Origin: Rhopalosiphum padi
Lineage: Eukaryota; Arthropoda; Insecta; Hemiptera; Aphididae
Direction: 5' to 3'
DNA: 64,000 nt
Assembly: GCF_020882245.1 (NCBI RefSeq)
Contig: NC_083597.1
Coordinates: 70,968,152-71,032,151, forward strand
In this document: positions 13,701-28,700 of the stretch, in pieces
How positions within the stretch are numbered: the stretch's first letter is position 1
Layout: each line of letters starts with the position of its first letter
Program-made: the position numbers and the translations under genes
Notes under the pieces: model-generated
Seen by the model: the letters and a program-made list of their open reading frames with translations, nothing else
Database searches by the model: none
What the model was told of the DNA's origin: nothing

Positions 13701-16700
13701 AATTCACCATTAAATATGATCCTGAAATATCAAACATAAAACATTAATTAAGTATGTACAAACATATTTTGTACATACCACCAGTAGCGAGTTTGGCGTT
13801 TTGTTCCAATTCGTCCACTTGCAACTGAACTTCTTTCAGTTTTTGTTCAAAATCTTCGTCAATTACCACAGTAGGGTTGTCATTAATGTTTTTTAACACA
13901 TCTTCCAGTTTTTTTAAGTTTTCGCGATGTGAAGAAACGGCATCTTGAACCAAATTATAACATGCTGGACAATCCACGCAACCTCTCTGCCGATCGTATT
14001 TGTTTTCTTTACATTGATCGCAACGCCTTCCTTCCACATTTTCCAAACACTAAAAAGTTAAAAAATATATTAAATCATGCACGTGTAAAATTGCGGATAA
14101 AATATTTCGATGTACACAGCTGAATAGCTCTACCATTTTTACCACACTTTGTTCATTAATATTATAAAACTGTATAGAGTAAATATGTGTAATGTATATA
14201 GATAATACTCAAATAATTTAGGCAGTTAAGTATTTAAGTAAAAAATGTATGCATTGGTATCCAGATACTTTTTCAAATATTAAATACTATCTATGATCTA
14301 TCAACAGGTATTTGAGTACATTAAGATTATTTTTCTTTGAATACATTTTTTCCAAATATTAATTTTAAATTAACAATACTACCAAAATCTTTACTTTGTA
14401 TATAGTATGCCACTATTATATGACTGATACTAATATTAAACTAAACATTTTAACAAGCATATGTATCCATTCAATCTATAAAATATTTACATAAATATTA
14501 GATAATTTAAATTGATATTAAACAATGTATTTTTAATAAAATATGTTCTTGATAATTGTTTTAAATTTGAATATTTTATTATGATATTAACAAATAATAA
14601 AATAAGATAAAATATAAGTTTTCATAAAATACTAAATATAATAGTTATTTTTCATTAGAGTTTAAAAAATAATTTAATTTAGTTGCTTAAACCCTTAAAT
14701 AAAGCTTTAATAATATTTAAAACTAGGAATTGAATGATAGAAAAATTCATTCCTAAGTTAATAATATAATTTACTAATAACTAATAGAAAAAAATAATAT
14801 TTCAAATTAATTTATAAAAGTATTTGAATAATACCTAAATATATTACAAAAAAGTAGTATTTTAGTTTTAAGTAGTACCTACTTAATTACTTTTTAAAAG
14901 TAATTTTTTACAACACCAATTTTATAGGCAAGTACTGTATAATATTTAATATTATATAATATGTCAAATATGATTTTAAACTTACCGGACACTGTCCGTT
15001 CGCATCACACTGCAAAGACACCGAACCAATGGAATCACAAGCGCACGATTTACACCCTTCGGCTGAAAATCCGTAGTGGAAAGGTTCGCACGCGTCACAT
15101 TTCTTGCCAGTTATTCCCGGACGACATATACATTGACCGGTGTTGGTATCGCAGGTATTGTTGACGGAACCCACTACATCGCATTCACACGATTGACAGC
15201 CCTACAAAATATAATGATTAATAACCATAATAGCATTGTTAAAAGGTTTATGGACTGCGAGTCCCCCGTGCCCTGCTATACACGTTGCCAAGTGCGAACG
15301 GTGGTTAGAAAGAGTTAGTCAATACCTGTGCACATCACAGCACCTATAATGTATGCTGTCGTCTTTTAAAAATGTTGTTATATTTTTTGTTAAAGAGGTT
15401 GTACATGATAATATATTTCAACCAAAATACCAAAATGGAGGTTTCAATCGTTTGTAAATCATACCAATAAACCTACTAATACGATTATATCTTTTTAAAC
15501 TGATTAAACTTGTTATAAACTTGAGTAAACTAATCTTTTTAAACTTGGATTATTTGTTATGTCTGCAGCGTGCTTGATATTTATTAGGCTAATATTTCAA
15601 ATTTCGTCCCCTAACTTCTATACATTTTGTTTGAATATTTAAAATATATAAAAAATTAAATGTTGGTTATTCGGAAATGAAATAAAACATTTCAAAATAT
15701 GGCTTAATCCATTTCAAGTAAACATTTTAACAAATCAAAATTAGTTAAAGGAAGAAATTCTATCGTTATAATTGACAAAAAGTACATAATGCAGATATAA
15801 GTATACATTTTTTACTGTACACACCAGTAGTCACTTGTATAAGTTGTACATAATATATTTGCGCCGGGAGCACACCATTACTTATTTTATACACTAATGA
15901 TCACTTAAATCTATCCGCATGCACGTATTTAGGAAGTTGCCTATACCCTAGAACCCCTTATAAACGGTCGGTATCGAATTCTCTTAAACTTCTTTCTCTC
16001 TCTCGTTATTAACGAGTACAGATAAATCAATATAATATGTTATATTTTATTTTAAAGTGTTGACCCCAAGGTCTCTCTGTTGTCTCCATATTATTTTGTA
16101 GATCTTTGATACATGTAAAAATACCCGTATTAAACAATTCCCCGATGCAACTAAACATTTTCCGAATGACTCATCACCACAACTTACGTCTCCGCTGCCT
16201 ATGTTATAGTGACCAGCTTCACATTGGTCACAGTTTACTCCGATCACGTGTGGTTTACACTGACATTGTCCAGTCAATTGATCACAAGCTAAAGGTCCAA
16301 ATCCTGTCTCAGTGGTGCCGAGATGATAACAGTCACAAGGTTTGCAATCGCCTTTTTCAGGAGCAAGGGCGTCCCCAAAGTATCCTGAAAATCACGGTAT
16401 CAACAAATTTAATTAATATAATTTATTTTCCAATAAACCAGTTAAATACATCACGTATCTGGTATACTGTATACATCACACGTTGTATAATATTAATAAA
16501 ATCATATAAATACACAAATAATATAAATTTACAAATAGTTTGGCCCAATTCACCATTGAAGAAGACATCATATAGATGAAAATAAAGTTACTAAAATTAT
16601 ATACATAATAAGTATTTCTAATGTTAAAAACATTAATTATATAAAAATGACCTAGAATAAGGTTATAGGTTAATTAAACATCTACAAATTGTTTACAATA

Positions 16701-19700
16701 TAATGTACTATATTATACTCGTATACACATATATATTTTATATCTTATGAATTAACAATTTGATAATATTATATTATGTCATTATGGACATAGTTAGCAT
16801 TTTGATGCAATTAAATTTTTCCTAGTACCTTAAAATGGTAGCTCGATAAGTGAAAAATTTGTTTTAAGCAATACTCATTATTTTAACGTGAATTTTATAT
16901 TGAATTTTTTAGACAACTCTTAAAGTTTTTCTAGTGGTATTTTTCACGCTGTAGAATATTTATCAAAAATATATTTACATTCTTCTAAAAATTAAATTAT
17001 TATTTTATTAATATAAATAAAATTTTTTTAAGTATAATTATCTTTAGTAAGACTGGAGTTAATATGAAATGTCTGAACATTTATCGCCAAAGGCGTGGGC
17101 GTCAGCAGACATTTTTCTAAATTTAGAGAACGAGGTAATATTTTTTATAAACGACGAATATTTTATAAAGAAAACTCTTTAATTACTTATAAATATTATC
17201 ACGAACTCTAGATATAACATACTATTTTTAATTATTCTGTTTTAAGCGTACATTTTAATATTTTGTTTGTTTGTGTATCCAAAAAATTATTACTTTTAAT
17301 ATTTTATTTAAAAAAAATGATTTAAGCCTTTTTGATTTTAAATTGAATATTATAGGTTTTTAGAACATAGTTTCTAATTTTTAGATCATAAGTATATAGT
17401 AGGTCAACAGTATTTTATTTCATTATTTGTTTATAGCCCTGATTACAATATATCAATCAGTATAAATTTTACATAAAGCATAATATTATTATACGGAATA
17501 CATACCAGGTAAACATTGGTCGCACTGTGCTCCGCCAGTATTGTAGATGCACTTTAGACAGTCTCCGGTCGTTCGATTGCAATTACCGATTCCGTTCGGG
17601 TCTACATTTGAATTGCAGTCGCAAGATTTGCAAATACTGATCGGTCCATTCTTTCCAGTCGGATCGCCAAAGTAACCATCACTGCAAATATCACATCTGG
17701 GTCCTGTGGAAATTCGTAATAGTTAAAATCCTAGAAGATACGTGTTTGTATTCGTATATCACGTGTTTACCTCCGTAACCTTTGGGACATTCCAAACAAA
17801 TGACTGTGTCTTCTCCGATCAAAACGCAACTTCCCTGGTTGGGGCACGGACACAGTTTACAGTCGAGTGCGGTGCCCTGCAAAGCGTTACCGTAGTATCC
17901 TTTCGCGCACCTATCGCAATTTTCGCCCGCCGTATTATGCTGACAAATGCACCGACCTGTGCATAAAACATTTAAATAATTTCACGTGTTTTATTATTAT
18001 TATTATTATTATTATTATAAAATGATGTTTTCTCGCAAAACATATTAATACTAGGTATGTAGATTAATAAAATAAGACGTGTGTTAGATAATAATATTAT
18101 TATAGCTAGGTGGTCTTAAAAATATATTTTTAAAAGTATTCGAGTTCTGACCCAGATATTTATTTTAAAGATAATTTAAAACACGTATTTCAATGCTGAG
18201 TAAAGGTATTAGTAAATACCTTTACTCAGTATTTTATAACATTTATTTTTAAAATAGTAAGCCAAATAAATAAATTAAATTTTTTTAATTAATTCTATAG
18301 TGTATATATTTTTACAACGTATTATTTTATCTAACTGTAATATTTTGTAAATCACTCATTTATTTTTTTTATAAATTTATTTGAATTTTCAGTTGAACGC
18401 ATGAATCGTATATAGCAAATAAATATAGTATACACATTACGTATTACCCAAAAAAAACTTTAATAATTTGTTTTTAAAAATAAACTCTCTAATTATAAGT
18501 TTAAAATCGTCATTTTTTTCTTATTTATTAATAATTAAATGCAATATTATTCTATTAAGACTATTGACGCATTAAATAAATTCATACTATAAACTTAGAT
18601 ATACAAAATAAAATTTAATTCAACTTAATTGTATAATAAAAATTATATTTTGATTCAAAACCATACATCTGTTTCTCCTTTTCAAAAAAATAATATACAG
18701 GTACTAACTAAAAAGAAAAAGTATTCAAAATACTTTTACTTGAATATCTTATAATACTATGGTAGTTAAGTAGGTAATATTATAAGTCATGATTTAAAAG
18801 TAAAAATAAAAATCTTTGTTACCTGTATCCGCATCGCAGATGGAGGCATGGCCGTGACAGTTACACGGAACACATGGCGAGAAAGGACCACCACTAGTAG
18901 GTTCGTGTCGAGAACCAGGTGCACATGATTCGCAGAATTGTCCGATGTATCCTTCGGGACAAGTGCACATCTCGACCCAATTAGCCGGCAATCCTGGAGC
19001 GCCGCGCCGGGCTGTCTGAAGTGAAACGTCGTCCAAAAAACCAACACCTATTAGAAAATCATAAATATAATTTTTATAATATTATACATTATATACGATC
19101 ATTGCATGTTATGCGAGTGTATTTGTGCGTAAGACATATACGTACCTCTGTCAGAATATGTTCCTCGTATTTTTATGGCTGTCAAATTCGATAAAACGCT
19201 GAAGAAATCGCGCGAAGACAGCCTGGGTTGCCAGCCATAGTCCGGATTCTCGTGAAGACGGAATTTGTACATTTTTGGCTACATGTAGGAGGAATTCAAA
19301 ACAATACCATTACTTTAATAATTATGGATCAGCGTTGTCGTGATGTTGATTTAAAATATTGGAATTTATCAAAAATTACACTTAAAACGATCTTTTCGTA
19401 TATAACGAGTGTACTCGGTCATTTTCAAGGTTGATTGATTAATAATATTGCACTAAATAATAACCTTGAGTAATTTAAAATTTAAATATCTAGCAATAAT
19501 ATCAGTATAACTTGGTCATTTTACTTATGTAAAATAAAATCGTACGACAATGAATAAAAATAAATGAAAACTTGATTTCGTCTGTGGGTAATACCATTCA
19601 CTGAAATTCATACGTGTGTCGGTTATAAAATAATAATTAGATACAATAGGTGCATTCAAAAAAAATCTCGATGTTTTTGTTTAGAATACTGGCAATAAAC

Positions 19701-22700
19701 TAGCAATTAATATTATTTTTTTTTATATACGCCATATTTATTTTTCTAATTTTTAAGATTAGTCAAGCTGTGGCTTGGCGAGAGGCGCCTTGAAAAAAAC
19801 CTTAGTTCAAAAAAGGTGCAAATAAAAATAAACCTAAAAATTTTGGGAACCACAGTGGCGCTGTCCTAAAATATAACGATGGACAAGACATTTACCGTGT
19901 CAGAAGGCAATGTGTTTCCTTGTCCGAATATTGCTTGAGTGACGCGAAGACCGGCACCGCCCTCAAGAATGATGTCGTTGATAGTTGGATCAGGACTGTT
20001 TTCACCGATGCTCAGTTTGAAGGTCAAGTCATGATTGTAACTGGAACGCTGGTCTCCGAGGAACTTGTCTACAGTATTTTCACGAGATTATAGCTCCGTG
20101 CGTATAGTAATATGTTATAGGTAGATTTATGGATTTTTAATAGCTATCAACAACTCACCCGGTGCCAATAAGTAAACGGCGTCTTTCGATGGTGAAGAAA
20201 TCTCCAACGATTGTTTGAAAGGACTGTGAACTGGCAACACCGTTCTACCGTAGATATCCGATCCATTCCAACGCTCGTTGCCCCGGACAAACACGCTCTC
20301 GATGGATACTTAAAACACATAAATATGCAGATGATGTAGTAGGCACAGACGTATGCGTAAATAAAAAAATGCAATTTGATTGCACTTAAAGTGTTGTACT
20401 TGTAATGATAATAAAAAAAAAAAAAACGAATTAAACAATATAGGTACCTCTCGAATAACCCGAAGCGGACTGGCACACCGAAGAATGTCCATAGCAGAAA
20501 CAAGGCGTACAACCGAATAAATTGTCCTCGTCCAAGTTGAAGAAACCCGGTTTACATCTGTGCAATAAAATAACAATATTTATTGATTAAAAAAAAATTT
20601 ATTACAAGCTTATCTAGACGTGTAATTCTGTTTTATCGTTTTCCGTTCGATAAATCAAAAAAGTGATATATTTTTTTATATTTATATAATTTGAACATGA
20701 CGTGTCACAACAATACTATTATTTTATTAAATACAATCGACACGTCGTTTATGAATTGTACATGTTTGATTTCAAAACCAAATGCCTAATACTTAAAAGA
20801 TTATAATAACATACTGACATTTGTTTATATAAAAACGTATTTATAAATTATTTATAGTACATCATACTCAGTACTCAAAGTTATGTGAATAGTTATCTAA
20901 TATTCGAAATTTTTGTCCAGATTTTTAACTGACGTATTGATCAGACAAAATTTTTAGAAACGACAATAATTCCATTTTTCAGTCTAATTAGGTACTACGT
21001 ATTTATTCTACGAAAATTTATCTATGGAATTCTAAATGTCAGTAGTAAATGAGGTCACAAGGAATCAAACTTTTTCAAAGCTTAACATATTCTACTATTA
21101 ATGTTAACAAGAAGTGGAAAACACAATAAATAATGGAATTTCAAATAATAATAATATTGTATATAATATAAATAATGATTTTTTCCATGTGATTGTCGAA
21201 AGAAACGTGTTTTACTCACTTGTTGCATTGAATTCCTTCGACGTTCTCCTTGCAAATGCAATTTCCGTTTTCGGCCTCGCACCTTGGCTCGTTATCCAGA
21301 CTACCGGCTACTGTACATCCACACGGTTTACATCCGGTCGGCCCGAAGTCGAAATGATTTTCGGCGCACCGATCGCATTTGTCCCCCGTCACGCCCTCAC
21401 GACATAGGCACTTGCCTTCGGAGTTACATTGCAAACTCCATGATCCTATGATAAAGAGTCGCTAGTAAAAAAACTACTCGGTAAAACCGTAAAATATTTC
21501 AGAACGTTCGAGAAAACCGTAAAATATCAGTCGGTTGACGCACTTAACACTCACCGACTTCATTACAATCGCATGGCGAACAGTGCGTGTCGCCCTTCCT
21601 CTGGTAATAGTTCTCCCTGCACCGCTCGCAGTTCGCTCCGTCCCGGTTTCCGGCACAGTCTAGACAATGTCCTCCGTGTCCGGTCCGGTCGTACAGCTCT
21701 TTGTCGAAGAAGCATCGGTGAGAAAACTCGTTGCAATTACATTCTGAAAACAGGATTCGTAAAACCAAAAAAATAAACGGTTAATTATTATTAAACTTTC
21801 ATATTGGGATTTCGTATGATTTTGTGCTGTGTATGTTGCGAGGGAAAAGGATCACAAGAGTATATATAAAAGGCTGTTGCTATTTTTTAAGAACATATGA
21901 CTGCATGATAGAGCGCACTAAAAAAAAATATACCGAGAAAACCATATGATTACGCATGATGTAATCAATGATGTTAGCAACATATATTTTTGAAATCCAA
22001 CTTTCGGTTGATCTTATTACTTTATATCGAACCTTAAACGCAAACATTTTCAAATAGATTTTAAAATGTTTGTATTTGTTCATGTTAAGAATACCTTATA
22101 TTATATACACTTTATAAATATAACAAAATAAATGGTTAAAATTGAGCATATAAAAAATTTGTAAAATGTTGATTTATTAGATATAAGTTTTGTTACACCA
22201 ACACATTATTATTATAATACATATTTTATACCTCGAGTTACACCATGCAAACGTTTGACCTTAAAAATATTTTAAATTAAAATATATTTTTATGAAGTAT
22301 AATAAATACTAATATAGGAATAAAAATAGTATTATGGTCTGACATACTTCAAGAAACTGTTGGACCTATACCACGAAACATTGTTTGTGAAACGAAACAC
22401 TGATGTAGATTATAATATGTTGAAATCACTAAATGATATTGGCCAGGAAAAAACAATAATCGACTATAGTTGTTATACTGAATGAGTAACCGTCAGAATG
22501 AACAAAAATAAAACGAAATCGGTCGGCGTTTTAAATTTTACAAAAAGGATGATGACTACCGTAATGCGCCAGTCGTAAATATAAACCAGTTCTGGGTGGT
22601 AATGTCAACCAGATTCGCAAACTATTTAACTACTCGTAGGGATATATCATTCGTATATATATATATATATATTTAATACTAAACAACAAATATTCAACTT

Positions 22701-25700
22701 GATGTATGGAATATAAACTGTTTGTGTGGGAACAAAAACAAAATTGTTTTTTTTGATCAATTTGCCATAAAAAAAAAAAAACGATAATGTGGACGAGGGA
22801 AAATAATTAAATTTCAAGATATTAGAATATTTGAACTACAAGTATTTTAATCAAAATATTATATGCCATAAGATTTTTCAATTACGGTATCATATTATAA
22901 TTATAATTATATTAATAAGTATGGTTGTAAGATGGTATACCTATATATTTTATAATTATAACTACTTATACTTATACTTAGTATCTCATTGATCCACCAG
23001 ACCTTCTTTTAGAAAAGGAAAAGGTACATCAATTCTATTAATACAGGTAATTAAACAAATTATCGATTCCACCAATTATATATTTTAAGTTTAACAGAAC
23101 TAGGAAAATGTATAAAAATGTTCAAACAAAAATTTAAAACCGTCATTAATCGTTTTTAAATCATTTCGGATACCATAATATTGACAATGTAAAGAGATAT
23201 TGTTTTATTAGTCCAAACGTATTACTCAAAACTTATATTAATTCAAATTTTGAAAAAATAATTAATAAAAACTTGACTTACATAATATATTGTATTATTG
23301 CTTATCTTTTATAATATTATACTGAATATTACATTTATTAATACATTAATCTATTATTAAATTTTAATTTGAACATTTAGATAGGTTATCGATACCTGAT
23401 TCATCATTCTATAGATTCATAAAATATATGCGCGTATGCACTTAAATTGTCCATTGCACGAACTTTAATGATGGAAAACTCACAAAAGAGCGAAGAACTA
23501 ACATACAGATTAGTTATGTATAACCCAAGTATATAACTAATTCCTTAGTATAAAAATTTGAAGCTATATTGCGACTGCACAGTTAACGATATCGATATAT
23601 ATTGCTCGGTCGGGAATATTATAAAAAGTTGTCACAATAAAAAATTAAATATCTTTTTAGTGCAAAAACAAAAATAGTTTCACTAATTTATAAACAATTC
23701 GCAATAATTTTAATTTGAAATTTGAAATTTAAATATAATTACCTTAACTACCGAAATCAATTTTTCACTTACAGTCAACTAAGTAGTTATACTTGAGTTT
23801 TAAATTTCAAATTTATGATTTCAAATAATTATGAATTTATAACTAATTAAAATTAATCATATTATGCGATGGACTTTGTAAATTATCTCTTTTATTATTT
23901 GTAATAATGCTTTTTTTTCAATTTTCAATACATTTTTATTGGATATTGTAATCAGTTGATTGTATTAAAATATTAAGTTAGTATAGTACCATGACCACTT
24001 ATATCCTTTCCAAAATTATAATTTATTACATAAAATTCTTACTATAATTTTCTATTGAAGATAGTGTTTACTGTTACCAATAGTAATTATACAGTTTATA
24101 CGAATTATTATATATTTATGATTTTTATCTATAGTGCATTTTTAATTTCTAGGTATGACTTTAAATAAATCAATAATTGAATAATATACTTACTTAATAA
24201 TAAACCCATAGTTTTTAAAATACCGACGTGATCGCGATTGGTCGCTTGCCAATTAGTGACTTTTACCGGGCTAATAGGTGCGAAAAAAAGTTTATTTTCC
24301 GTTTACTAATGGTCTGCGTGTAACGCAAACATACACGACACTTTATATTATTAACTTTCACACGGTCCCCCGTCGTGCAACGCACAACAAATGCACAGGA
24401 TCTTCTTTTATATTTTTCATTGCTATTATATTATTATTATTATTAATTCTACTCGTAACTACTACGAATGTACACGATGACACCGCTAGGAGAAAAAATC
24501 GTTATTTGAGTAACCGAACAACAACAAGTTCCCTATATTTATTCCTATAATGGTTATAATATATTATAATAATTATTATTATACAACGTCTATCTACAGT
24601 ATAATACGCTCAATATAATACGAGTATACACATAAAGAGTGATTCGCCAGACATGTTCAACTCGATTATTCCTTTTAATAATTGATTTGTTCGAATTTTG
24701 AATTTTGGAATTTATAAGCATACACCTGAAGACTATATTTTCAAATACTTACATTTATACACCGTTTAAAAAATGTCCTTTGCTCTTTCGTACATCTAAA
24801 CTTCTTTTTTCAATAATAATAAGAAACGCACTCATTTTTTGTAAATTATTTATGTTATTAACAATGTTGATGTATATAAATCGAAATTCAAACGTATAAT
24901 TTCTATAAGTTATTGGAATTTATGTATTAAAGATAATCGTCAATGATAATAGGATTAAGTTAAGGGAGACTATGATAGATATCATAGTTATTAACATTTA
25001 TGTAGGACGTAGGTACCTAATAAAGTGATATTTTATAATAGTTATTAAAAATTATCGAGGTATAATAAGTTCTAACTAGACTCGATATTAAACATATTTT
25101 ATGTTTAATGTAAAACGATTATATAATTAAGAGCTATTATCCTTAGTAGAAAAATTTCAAAAATTCAGAAACTTCACGTTTGTATTTCAATTTATAGATG
25201 TATCAACATTTTTGAAAAATTAATGTTTTTTGAGATAATTTAAAGATTTTTATGCATGAGGTTCTTGCAGGGAAACAATTTTTATCGCCACAGTACTCTC
25301 TATTAATGGTGTAAAAAAAATTTAGTACTCGAAAATATAATCAACGCGTAGAGATGTACTCTAAGCAATTCAAAAAATCAAAATTTAGACAACTGTGATA
25401 TTTTTAGTAAAAAATAAATGGAATGGGAGCATCTGTATGACATAAATCGTATACCTTTGTATGTAGATCGTCGAGCTGTATAATACACTATTAGTTAGGT
25501 ACGTATTAGGAATGGTGCAAGAACATGCGTACGATTCGATTGGGTCTTTTAGATACACAAAGAACGCTAGTCCGGACCGCAATCCCGAATAGGTAAATCT
25601 CGAGCGCTGCGTAAACAATCACACCTCTGAAATCTCTTTTCGTATTACACAGCGGTAGGTAGGTAGGTACATGTACACTGCTGCAGCGACAGAGGACGGG

Positions 25701-28700
25701 CATACGATATACGTCGTAATATATTATTATTATAGGGAGACGCGCATCGTACTGCATTGTCGTAAAATATATTATACTTATATTATGTGGGTGCACAGAT
25801 TTGAGCTGAGTAACAGAAGATTATTTTATATAGGTATCTATTATTATTATCATCATTCGATTTTAGAAAACGCTCCACACCCGTGGCACGTGTTATCGTC
25901 TTCGCCAATAACAAAATCGTGTAGTACATCGTAGCAAATTTGCGATCATCTAACCTACATTTTTTTCATCGTTAGCTTCAATTTAGATCCAATGAATTGA
26001 ACCATTATCAAATTTAAAGGTGAGAACATTATCTGTGTTCCTATGCGATGATACTTGGCACCCCTATTTTTTTTTGGATAGCCTACCTTGACAAATAACA
26101 AAACGAGCCGAAGTACCTTTGTTATTTTGATAAAATGATATACCTTAAACGTGTTATAATATTATAATATTTCGTTGTTAACAACAATAATGATTAACTA
26201 CAACGGGAAAATGTTTGTTTAAAATAAATTACATTTTTCAAAACGTTTGAAATATAAATTAATTAATAAAAAAAAATGTATCAATATTGATTGTATCCAA
26301 TTAAAGATTGACGTTTACAAATGTTTACGTTTCATAATTTTTAGCCTTTTATAATAATTATTATTAACGTTAATAATTATGTACACTACAAAGTATATTG
26401 AATTAGTATGTACAGTTTGTGTGTGTATCCTCTGTCACAGCACCGTCTTCATTTATTCAACAAATTAAATGATATAATTATTCAGTAAAATTTTAAAATA
26501 AAAATCAGATTTAAGTTTAATGATTTATTATAACCGATAAGTGAAAAATTGAATTAATACTTATTTAAGTCACATAGTTTTGTCTATGTACAATGTACAT
26601 GTATGAAAAAACTGCACACAAACACACAAAATAAAAAGACAATCAAATTTTAATTTAAAATTAAACTATTTTCATAATTATTAAAAAAAAAAAATAAGGA
26701 ATAGACACCTAAGTACCTAACTTAACCTTTAAACACCGTGCCTTTATATAATATAACAATACAAAATCAGCTTTACGGAACGAAAACCCGCCATGTCATA
26801 TGTTTGTGTAACAACAGTAACTATATAATATATCTAACTATTATTTATCATGACAGCTGTGGGATGAGTTGTTGATATGCAATACAGAACGGCACACATT
26901 TAGATTTTCTGCCTGTTTGATATGGCACTGGATAGTATATCAGAGTTGTGAACATTTTAATTTACTATAAGTAAGTACTTTTAATAATACAATTTATTTA
27001 TTTAATAGTAAAATAAAATATGTATAATACAATTAATATATACAGTAATATACCACTTCATTTATCAATTAGGATAATCTTATATGACAATATGCAGACA
27101 AGAGTTTCTGGAAAACTCAATTGAGTATTATCGAGTATTTATAATATTCTCAGAATAAATAGTCTATATAAAATACCTACTCATAATTTAATGAAATAAG
27201 ACAAAATAAAATTAAAAAACCAATACAATTAGTTTGTTAATTAATAATTTAAAACGAACTTAGATATCGTTTACCATTTCAGATTCTATATGTCCTGGGG
27301 AGCGTTTCATACAATTGTATGCAATGACTTGTGCATTATACATAGTTAGACGTTGAAAAGAAAAGTCTAAGACAAACTGATACTGCACAGCTGACAATCC
27401 GAACACGAGCCGAGTATTTAATTTAAACAATTTTTTCAGGTCCGCGAGGTGCGCGCAAACGGCCCAGTGTGTGTACTACGCTCTCATGTATATGTGTGTG
27501 TGTGCGTGTAGAAAGTCGATAATGATTTATTGCGGCACGAAGTGCAACGGCAGCAATGTGCATAGACTCGCTAAACCCTGCCGATAGTGCGGGCCGCCGA
27601 CAAATACCTCATTAGAGGTCCTTGTGTCCAGCGTGCTCTTAAAAAAAAAAAAAATAATAAAAAATAAAAAAACCTGCAGCTCCCGTTCTACCGATAGGTT
27701 CGACGAACCACTGCACGACGTATAGGTACACACCGCAATTATACGCACACTGTATTAAGTATATATATATCATATAAACGGTACACGACAATAATAATAA
27801 TAATAATAATATATTAATAATATCATATTATAAGATACGTAGCACGCGATATAATACGCAGACCGTTACGTCATTATCGTGTGTACGTTAAAGATTTTCG
27901 TTATTAATCGATCGCGCAGTAAATCTGTCGTAAAGTTGTCGCGAAAAGCCCGATACAGGCGTATAGGTAGTTGGGTACCTACTACCTATATTAGGCAACA
28001 ATATAATATTATCACTTATTGCTATCGTCGGCGACAATCGAGTTCCCAGCGGGCGCGCATAGAAAATCGTCACACGCGTAAAAAATAAATAATAAATATA
28101 CGATATCGACACACGAAAACCCGTTCAGACCATATACACACGGCGTAATACGTACCTATTACATTATATTATTATTATTATCATCATCTTGCAGTATATT
28201 AAAGTCAAACCGTAAAAACCGTTTTACATCGTCGTTAAATATTATTATATCCGAGTGAAAAATTCAGCGATTCCGATGGAAATCGTATAACATACGTATA
28301 CCTATATAAATAGTTTTTTTAATAGAACGAAAAAAACGCGCTCGCTCGCGTAGCATATATATGATGACGGAGTATGGGCAGTACTTGGGGCATTCCAGCA
28401 TTCAAACGTCTTTTCCAAATATGGCGCCGCCCGGTGCAACGGCATATTTCTCTTATATATACCTACTATAACAATAATATAATAATATAATCGGTAACTG
28501 CGCGAGCGCGCATGAACATCAATAAGATATTAAGATTTTCACCAAACATAAATTGTACATAATAATACTACGCCAAGATGATGAGGTCCGTCAGTCCGGC
28601 ACCCCGAAATCCAAACTAGTGCTAAATAGTTGTAGTGCCAATTTACAACAAAAACACGAGCATTTTAACTCAATAAGCCTTATTACCGAAATTTATGATC

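Larger units (their letters stand above)
17957..18822 (-). other. LanB2: Laminin intron 12
   Basis: 866 nt between ACAG|GTAACA and GCACAG|GTCGG. It contains the ATT microsatellite and the perfect 15 bp inverted repeat listed separately. Confidence 0.9.

Noticed and set aside
16106..16579. 157-codon plus-strand frame
   Set aside because: It is the antisense shadow of the laminin LE9 exon and adjoining intron.
24278..24550. 90-codon plus frame with a hydrophobic segment
   Set aside because: The membrane-like stretch is translated ATT repeat. There is no good start context and no family match.
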